A stretch of DNA of 64,000 bases from the NCBI RefSeq assembly GCF_003071345.1, contig NZ_QCYK01000001.1, positions 1,364,001-1,428,000 on the forward strand. Reading direction: 5' to 3'. Positions 59,265 to 64,000 of the stretch are shown here, piece by piece; the first letter of the stretch is position 1; the number at the start of each line of letters is the position of its first letter. Position numbers and translations under genes: made by a program. The stretch is from Chitinophaga parva (lineage in GTDB: Bacteria; Bacteroidota; Bacteroidia; Chitinophagales; Chitinophagaceae). The notes beneath the pieces are model-generated. The model ran no database searches and had not been told where the DNA came from. It worked only from the letters and a program-made list of their open reading frames with translations.

Positions 59265-61169
59265 ATGAAAAAATCATTCTTTATACTAGGTGTAACCGCG
59301 CTTGCAGCCGGCATGACACTATTCTCTTGTAGCAAGTCTTACCTGGATAAACCGCCCTATGGCGCTTTACCCCTTGACCTGATCGCTACTCCTGAAGGTA
59401 CCCGTGGCTTCCTGATAGGCGCTTATGCCGCACTGGATGGCCAGCAGGCAAACGTAGCCGCCATCGGTGGTGGCGGTCCCTGGGAAGCAGCTCCCTCTAA
59501 CTGGATCTATGGTAGCGTGGCCGGTGGCGATGCCCACAAAGGCTCTAACCCGATTGACCAGCCGCCGATCAACCAGATCATGACTGGTGTGTTTGATCCT
59601 GCCAATGGGTTCTTTAATACCAAGTGGAAAGCAATATTTGATGGTATCACCCGTTGCAATACCACGCTGAAGTCCCTCTCCCAGACCGTTGGCCTGGAGT
59701 CTGCGGAAGCAACCAGCATCAAGGCGGAAGCCCGTTTCCTGCGTGCCCACTACTACTTTGAACTGAAGAAAATGTTCAAGCGCGTACCCTGGATCGACGA
59801 AACTACCACCGACTTCCAGCAACCGGCGGATGACTCCTGGTCCCATATCGAGGACGACCTGAAGTTTGCCGCAGACAGCCTGACTGACCTCGCTTTCAAT
59901 GGGGATGCCGGCCGTGCAAACAAATGGGCTGCTAAAGCTTATCTCGGTAAGGTTTACATGTATGAGCACAACTACGCTGCGGCAAAGACCCAGTTTGACG
60001 CCGTGATCACGCAAGGTGTAACTGCCACTGGCCTGCACTACTCCCTGGATAATGTAAACTTTGAGGATAACTTCAACCCGGCTAAGAAGAACAATTCAGA
60101 AACCGTGTTTGATATCCAGATGACCGCAAATAACGGAACCAACCAGATCACCCACGCTAACCAGGGTGATATGCTGAACTTCCCGTATAACAGCCCCTTT
60201 GGCTGCTGCGGTTTCTACCAGCCCTCCCAGGACCTGGTAAACTCTTACCTGGTGAATGCCACTACCGGGCTGCCTTTGAACGACAATAACGCCACTGAAG
60301 TGATCAGCGATATGGGTAAAAGCAGTTCAACCGCCTTCACGCTGGATACCAAAACCGTGGATCCCCGCCTGGACTGGACGGTAGGCCGCCGTGGTGTTCC
60401 CTACCTGGACTGGGGTCCGCACCCCGGTGCAAACTGGATCCGCCAGCAGGACTATGCTGGTCCCTACGCTCCCAAGAAGAACGTTTACTACAAAGCAACA
60501 CAGAGCCTGTATTATGACGCGCACTCCTGGGCTCCGGGCTCCGCGATCAACGTGCACATTATCCGTTTTGCGGATGTGCTGCTGCTGGCTGCTGAAGCTG
60601 AAATTGAAGCAGGTTCTCTCGCTAAGGCTACCACTTATATCAACATGGTAAGAGAGCGTGCTAACAGACCCGCTGGTTTTGTAAGCATTAATGATAACAT
60701 CGCCTTTGCAAAAGCAACTACCAACAGCGATGCGGAATTCAATACCGCCAGCACCACCATCAAGATGGGCGCTGGTGACTGGGTAGTACGTAAAGACAAA
60801 GGTGAAACCTGGGTAGTACTTACCGCTGATGCAAACGGTCATCCTACTTCCTGGAATGCGTACAAATTGCCGGCCTATAAAGCTGGTGATTATGGCACCT
60901 TCGCTGATCAGGCCTCCGCTCGTGCTGCTGTGCGGCTGGAAAGAAAACTGGAGTTGGCAATGGAAGGCCAGCGCTATTTTGACCTGGTTCGTTGGGGTGT
61001 TGCACCGGCAGTGATGAATGCTTACTACCAGTATGAAGGTAAGATCACCACTGACCTCACTGGCGCAAACTTCGTTGCAAGGGATACTGCATACCCGATC
61101 CCGCAACGCCAGATCGACCTGGGCCTGAAAGGTGGCCAGCCCACCCTGACCCAGAACAGTGGTTACTAA
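59265..61169 (+). CDS. SusD/RagB-type nutrient-binding lipoprotein
   Basis: 634 residues. Lipobox LFSC (Cys22). TPR-rich SusD fold: SYLDKPPYGALP near the N-terminus, EARFLRAHYYFELKKMFKRVPWI, NKWAAKAYLGKVYMYEHNYAAAKTQF, VHIIRFADVLLLAAEAEIEAGSLAKATTYINMVRERA, and RLERKLELAMEGQRYFDLVRWG, all canonical. The end PIPQRQIDLGLKGGQPTLTQNSGY is typical. It caps the SusC barrel at the cell surface. Same high-expression codon bias as susC. Confidence 0.95.
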   Translation: MKKSFFILGVTALAAGMTLFSCSKSYLDKPPYGALPLDLIATPEGTRGFLIGAYAALDGQQANVAAIGGGGPWEAAPSNWIYGSVAGGDAHKGSNPIDQPPINQIMTGVFDPANGFFNTKWKAIFDGITRCNTTLKSLSQTVGLESAEATSIKAEARFLRAHYYFELKKMFKRVPWIDETTTDFQQPADDSWSHIEDDLKFAADSLTDLAFNGDAGRANKWAAKAYLGKVYMYEHNYAAAKTQFDAVITQGVTATGLHYSLDNVNFEDNFNPAKKNNSETVFDIQMTANNGTNQITHANQGDMLNFPYNSPFGCCGFYQPSQDLVNSYLVNATTGLPLNDNNATEVISDMGKSSSTAFTLDTKTVDPRLDWTVGRRGVPYLDWGPHPGANWIRQQDYAGPYAPKKNVYYKATQSLYYDAHSWAPGSAINVHIIRFADVLLLAAEAEIEAGSLAKATTYINMVRERANRPAGFVSINDNIAFAKATTNSDAEFNTASTTIKMGAGDWVVRKDKGETWVVLTADANGHPTSWNAYKLPAYKAGDYGTFADQASARAAVRLERKLELAMEGQRYFDLVRWGVAPAVMNAYYQYEGKITTDLTGANFVARDTAYPIPQRQIDLGLKGGQPTLTQNSGY

Positions 61170-61200
61170 GGTTCGTAAATAATTTAACTTGTTTTCTATG

Positions 61201-61236
61201 GAAGAGGTAGTACATTCACTACCTCTTCTTTTTTTT
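61201..61236 (+). terminator. Terminator of susCD
   Basis: GAAGAGGTAGT (61201-61211) pairs with ACTACCTCTTC (61218-61228), then eight Ts. It lies between susD and the cytochrome/FG-GAP gene, which starts only ~6 bases later, so that gene needs read-through or its own promoter. Confidence 0.9.
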
Positions 61237-61241
61237 ACATT

Positions 61242-62783
61242 ATGCAACTACAAAAGTTCCTGAAAGCGGCTATCGCACTGGTAGGCGTAGCCTGGTTAAC
61301 AGCTGCCCTCGTAAGCAGCTGTAAACAACCCAAAGAAAAAAAACAAGGTATTTCCCACGGCCAGGAACTGGCCGAACAATATTGCGCCAGTTGCCACAAA
61401 TACGTGCCGCCTTCCGCACTTGACAGCGCCACCTGGAAGCGTGGCGTATTGCCCAATATGGCCAGCCGTCTTGGCATCCGTGTGTGGGGCCAGGATGAAT
61501 ACTTCCAGCCTAATCCCGGTGATCATCCTTTGTTGAAATTTGAAGATTGGATGGATATCGTGAAGTTCTATCTCCATACGGCTCCGAAGAAAATGGACAC
61601 CTCCCGCCTGCCGCAACCTTTTGTGAGTGACTGGGCCGTGTTCAAGCTTCAGGTGCCGGCTGTAAAAGATACCGCCCTGGAAGCTACCACCTGCATGCTG
61701 GGCTGGGATAGCGCGTCCGGGCATCTCTATGTTGCTTCGGAAGAAACAAGTAGCCTCAACGTGTATGAACCTGGTGGTAAACTGTTGCACACTTTCCAGA
61801 CACATTCTCCCGTGGTCCATTACAGCCAGTTCCGCGATCCGGGTACAGACACCGTGCAGCGCTTATTCACCACCATCGGCCAGATGATAGCCACAGATGA
61901 AGCGCGTGGGGAACAACTCCGCTTTAACCCGGAGAAAGATGCTGATCCGGATTACAATATTGTAGCCGCCTTTCAGCCCCGCCCTGTGTTTACAGTGGCC
62001 GGCGACTTTAACAAGGACAAACTGACCGACTACGTTGTATGTGGTTTTGGACATGAGCAGGGTGCATTATTGTTAATGCGCCAAACACCGGACCGTAAGT
62101 TTAATATAGATACGATCAAAGCCATTCCCGGAGCTATACAAGCCCAAACAGGTGATTTTAATAAAGATGGCTGGTTGGATGTGATGGTGTTGTTTGCCCA
62201 CGCACAGGAAGGCATCTCGGTGTTTTATAATAACCAGCACGGAGGCTTTACCGAGAAGCGGTTGCTCGACTTTTTACCAGTATGGGGGTCCTCCAGTTTC
62301 CAGTATACAGACGTGGATCATGATGGCCTGCCTGATATTGTCTATACCTGCGGGGATAACGGGGACTACTCAAATGTGCTGAAACCATTCCATGGGGTAT
62401 ATATATTCCTGAACAAGGGAGATATGAAATTTGAACAGCGCTGGTTCTTCCCGATCCATGGTTGCTATAAAGCTGTGGCTGCGGATTTTGACGGCGATGG
62501 GGACGTGGATATTGCCACGATTGCTTTCTTTGCAGATCACATTAACCGGCCGGAGGAAGAAATGGTTTATTTTGAACAGGACAAGTCCATGCAATTTATT
62601 CCCCATGCTATTCCCGTTCATAATATGGGGCGCTGGATCTGCATGGAGGTAGCTGATTATGATCACGACGGGGACCCCGACATCTTCCTTGGTAATATGT
62701 CCAAAGGCCTGCTGGAAAACGGGGTAACCCCTTCCTGGAACCGTCATATCCCTTTCATTGTGCTGGAAAACCGCACCAGGTAA
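61242..62783 (+). CDS. Cytochrome c / FG-GAP repeat lipoprotein
   Basis: 513 residues. Lipobox VSSC (Cys27), an N-terminal cytochrome c-like segment with haem motif C48-A-S-C51-H52 (EQYCASCHKYVPP), then an integrin-like propeller with calcium loops: DFNKDKLTDYVV, DFNKDGWLDVMVLF, DVDHDGLPDIVYT, DFDGDGDVDIATI and DYDHDGDPDIFLG (the DxDxDG pattern). Probably surface or periplasmic, binding a ligand and passing electrons. Placement after susD suggests it belongs to the same uptake/oxidation system. Confidence 0.87.
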   Translation: MQLQKFLKAAIALVGVAWLTAALVSSCKQPKEKKQGISHGQELAEQYCASCHKYVPPSALDSATWKRGVLPNMASRLGIRVWGQDEYFQPNPGDHPLLKFEDWMDIVKFYLHTAPKKMDTSRLPQPFVSDWAVFKLQVPAVKDTALEATTCMLGWDSASGHLYVASEETSSLNVYEPGGKLLHTFQTHSPVVHYSQFRDPGTDTVQRLFTTIGQMIATDEARGEQLRFNPEKDADPDYNIVAAFQPRPVFTVAGDFNKDKLTDYVVCGFGHEQGALLLMRQTPDRKFNIDTIKAIPGAIQAQTGDFNKDGWLDVMVLFAHAQEGISVFYNNQHGGFTEKRLLDFLPVWGSSSFQYTDVDHDGLPDIVYTCGDNGDYSNVLKPFHGVYIFLNKGDMKFEQRWFFPIHGCYKAVAADFDGDGDVDIATIAFFADHINRPEEEMVYFEQDKSMQFIPHAIPVHNMGRWICMEVADYDHDGDPDIFLGNMSKGLLENGVTPSWNRHIPFIVLENRTR

Positions 62784-62792
62784 TCTAATCTT

Positions 62793-62832
62793 GTGTAGCC
62801 CGCCCGCCCGTTGGGTTTTCCATGGGTTACAC
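62793..62832 (+). terminator. Terminator of the cytochrome/FG-GAP gene
   Basis: GTGTA-GCCC (from 62793) pairs with GGGT-TACAC (to 62832), loop ~20 nt, then ATTTCTT. Moderate strength. Confidence 0.55.
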
Positions 62833-62934
62833 ATTTCTTAAATAGTGTTAAAAATAGAGGCTAAAACAAATTTATTGGCTATATTGCAATCAATCCCCTG
62901 AAAAATTTATTTGCTTTTTAGCAGGAAAAAGTTT

Positions 62935-63058
62935 TATATTAAGGGTGCAAACAAATGAATAATTACTGTCTTCAAAACAGTTTTAAACGATACTCCTGGT
63001 TATTAATCAGGTTTTAGAATGGCGGAAGGAGAGGCACTAGTTGCCTCTCTTTTATTTT
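62935..63058 (+). ncRNA. Candidate small RNA with three stem-loops
   Basis: Three hairpins follow one another: ACTGT/ACAGT (62965-62981), CCTGGTT...AATCAGG (62995-63011, 7 bp with one G-U and a 3-nt loop), and the terminator hairpin GAGAGGCA/TGCCTCTC (63029-63049) with a T-rich exit (TTTTATTTT). No reading frame of note lies inside, and a terminator ends the preceding gene, so a free transcript is plausible. The 5' end is guessed. An attenuator for eboA is possible, but an exact -7 box for that gene lies after it. Confidence 0.45.
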
Positions 63059-63178
63059 GGCTATAACCCAATGCCGGCACGGCTTTCCGGCTACCCTCCC
63101 CGAAAACACACCTCCCACCCGGTGCCCCTTACACCCATTCCATTATTTTTATTGCAGGTGCCGTCCCTTTTTGCCGTT

Positions 63179-63186
63179 TAATTTTG
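63179..63186 (+). promoter_or_regulatory. -7 box of eboA
   Basis: TAATTTTG matches TAnnTTTG exactly, 43 bp before the ATG at 63230. The -33 partner is uncertain (TTG at 63152, 24 bp away). Confidence 0.5.
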
Positions 63187-63229
63187 TGGGCGCATTTCCG
63201 TATTTTTAGCGGCTTTTCAACAGGATACC

Positions 63230-63940
63230 ATGACTCAACAGCCTTATGTTTATGACCAGCAGGCCTTGTTAGCGCAACTGACACCGCTTTTATGGGCACA
63301 ACTGCCGGAAAAAGGCCGCGACTGGCTGCAGCAGCAACTGGTTAAAGCCCAGTCCAGCAGCGGCTTCCAGGCCTGGAACACCACGTTTGTGGCGCTGCCC
63401 CGTTTTACCGGCAAACAGCCTGTCCAATTTTCCCCCGAAACCCTGGACCAGTTAAATGCCCTGGTGCCTGGTTTTACGCCACAGGCCTGGCCGGCAGACC
63501 GCCTGGCCCGCGCCTGGTGGCTGGCCCAATGGCCCGCGGCCGATGCGGCCACCTACGTGCGCAGCATCAGCACCCTTTTCCAGACCGGCAGCATGGAAGA
63601 GCTTACCGCCCTGTACGCCTGCCTGCCCCTGCTGGCCTGGCCGGAAAGCTGGGTGGCACAAACGGCCGAAGGCATCCGCAGCAATATTGGCAACGTGCTG
63701 GACGCTATCATGCTGCAAAATCCCTACCCCGCCCGCTACCTGCCGGAAGCCGCCTGGAACCAGTTGGTACTCAAGGCGTTTTTTACCAGTAAGGACGTGC
63801 GGCTGGTTACCGGCCTGCAGGCCCGCAACAATAAAACACTACAGCAAATGCTGCGCGATTATGCCGCGGAGCGCCGGGCTGCCGGCCGCAGCGTAGACCC
63901 GCAACTGCCCCCGCTGGCAGCGCAGGTGCTGGCTGGCTAG
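63230..63940 (+). CDS. eboA: EboA-like protein
   Basis: 236 residues, helical, no signal peptide. The C-terminal part has the phrase IRSNIGNVLDAIMLQNPYPARYLPEAAWNQLVLKAFF, which I associate with EboA of the ebo (eustigmatophyte/bacterial operon) cluster, a set of six genes in cyanobacteria, Bacteroidota and algal symbionts linked to export of a metabolite precursor. The N-terminus is Gln-rich and the tail (LPPLAAQVLAG) is not diagnostic. The gene has its own promoter and would be first of the cluster, most of which lies beyond the window. Family assignment rests on memory of the motif. Confidence 0.7.
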   Translation: MTQQPYVYDQQALLAQLTPLLWAQLPEKGRDWLQQQLVKAQSSSGFQAWNTTFVALPRFTGKQPVQFSPETLDQLNALVPGFTPQAWPADRLARAWWLAQWPAADAATYVRSISTLFQTGSMEELTALYACLPLLAWPESWVAQTAEGIRSNIGNVLDAIMLQNPYPARYLPEAAWNQLVLKAFFTSKDVRLVTGLQARNNKTLQQMLRDYAAERRAAGRSVDPQLPPLAAQVLAG

Positions 63941-63982
63941 CCGGTATTATTTTTACCCATCACCACACAAAAAAGACGGATC

Positions 63983-64000
63983 ATGTGTTGTAATCCACTT
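63983..64000 (+). CDS. Start of a further gene (partial, uncertain)
   Basis: An ATG at 63983, preceded by AAAAAAGACGGATC as a possible ribosome-binding stretch, opens a frame (MCCNPL) that runs off the right edge. Its position suggests the next gene of the ebo cluster, but six codons cannot identify it. Confidence 0.3.

Noticed and set aside
1..64000. Riboswitches, insertion sequences, prophage or integrase genes
   Set aside because: None could be supported; no transposase, integrase or known aptamer sequence was recognised in any gap.

Overview
The window reads as a chromosome segment of a Bacteroidota bacterium, most likely a Chitinophagaceae member close to Chitinophaga. Evidence: a SusC/SusD outer-membrane pair, many lipoproteins and OM proteins, TAnnTTTG-type -7 promoter boxes (e.g. 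TACCTTTG), an 1112-residue SecA, MacB/FtsX-type permeases, ThuA/DUF1080 sugar genes and an EboA-like protein. Base composition is moderate to high GC, with visibly AT-richer patches at about 1.4-4.5 kb and 23.7-25 kb. No insertion sequence, prophage, rRNA or CRISPR array was seen.

Layout. 0-1.5 kb holds a partial small secreted protein, a frame-broken paralogue of it, tRNA-Pro(TGG) with its own promoter and terminator, and the 3' relic of an FtsX permease gene. 1.5-9.8 kb: SDR oxidoreductase with an AraC regulator, a TPR-tailed esterase, an intact FtsX permease, an S41 peptidase lipoprotein, and an SRPBCC/NAD-binding pair. 10-21 kb: LTA-synthase-like enzyme, serine hydrolase, an exported SAM hydrolase, a TIM-barrel lipoprotein, pirin, an outer-membrane barrel next to a broken gene, a GAF protein and a phytase-like protein. 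21-29.5 kb: dusB diverging from a DEAD-box helicase, a lone HsdR-N-type nuclease, NUC1 nuclease, PI-PLC, a thioredoxin-fold protein, a glycerophosphodiesterase remnant, MarR and a universal stress protein. 29.7-32.2 kb: dnaA, an AT-rich 589-bp spacer with a perfect DnaA box, and a DUF3127 protein with an SSB-like tail. 32-47 kb is mostly housekeeping: FAD protein, ABC exporter, nitronate monooxygenase, sugar nucleotidyltransferase, glyA, M20 hydrolase, SPOR protein, deoC, secA.

47-63 kb is a coherent sugar-oxidation region: Gfo/Idh/MocA dehydrogenase, TIM-barrel isomerase, cytochrome c lipoprotein, DUF1080 (3-keto-glycoside hydrolase family), ThuA, and a 1132-residue lipoprotein that fuses ThuA, a sorbosone-dehydrogenase-like propeller, PKD, cytochrome c and a C-terminal beta domain. 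These are followed by TMEM220, SusC, SusD and a cytochrome/FG-GAP lipoprotein. I infer uptake of a glycan or glycoside by SusCD, oxidation to keto-sugars and cleavage or isomerisation in the periplasm, with electrons passed to haem c. The window ends in an eboA-like gene preceded by a candidate three-hairpin small RNA.

Other signals are regulatory or evolutionary: a likely MarR regulon defined by two matching palindromes, islands of short degenerate intergenic repeats (two clearly of one family), three degenerate copies of the dnaA 3' end, and several gene relics.
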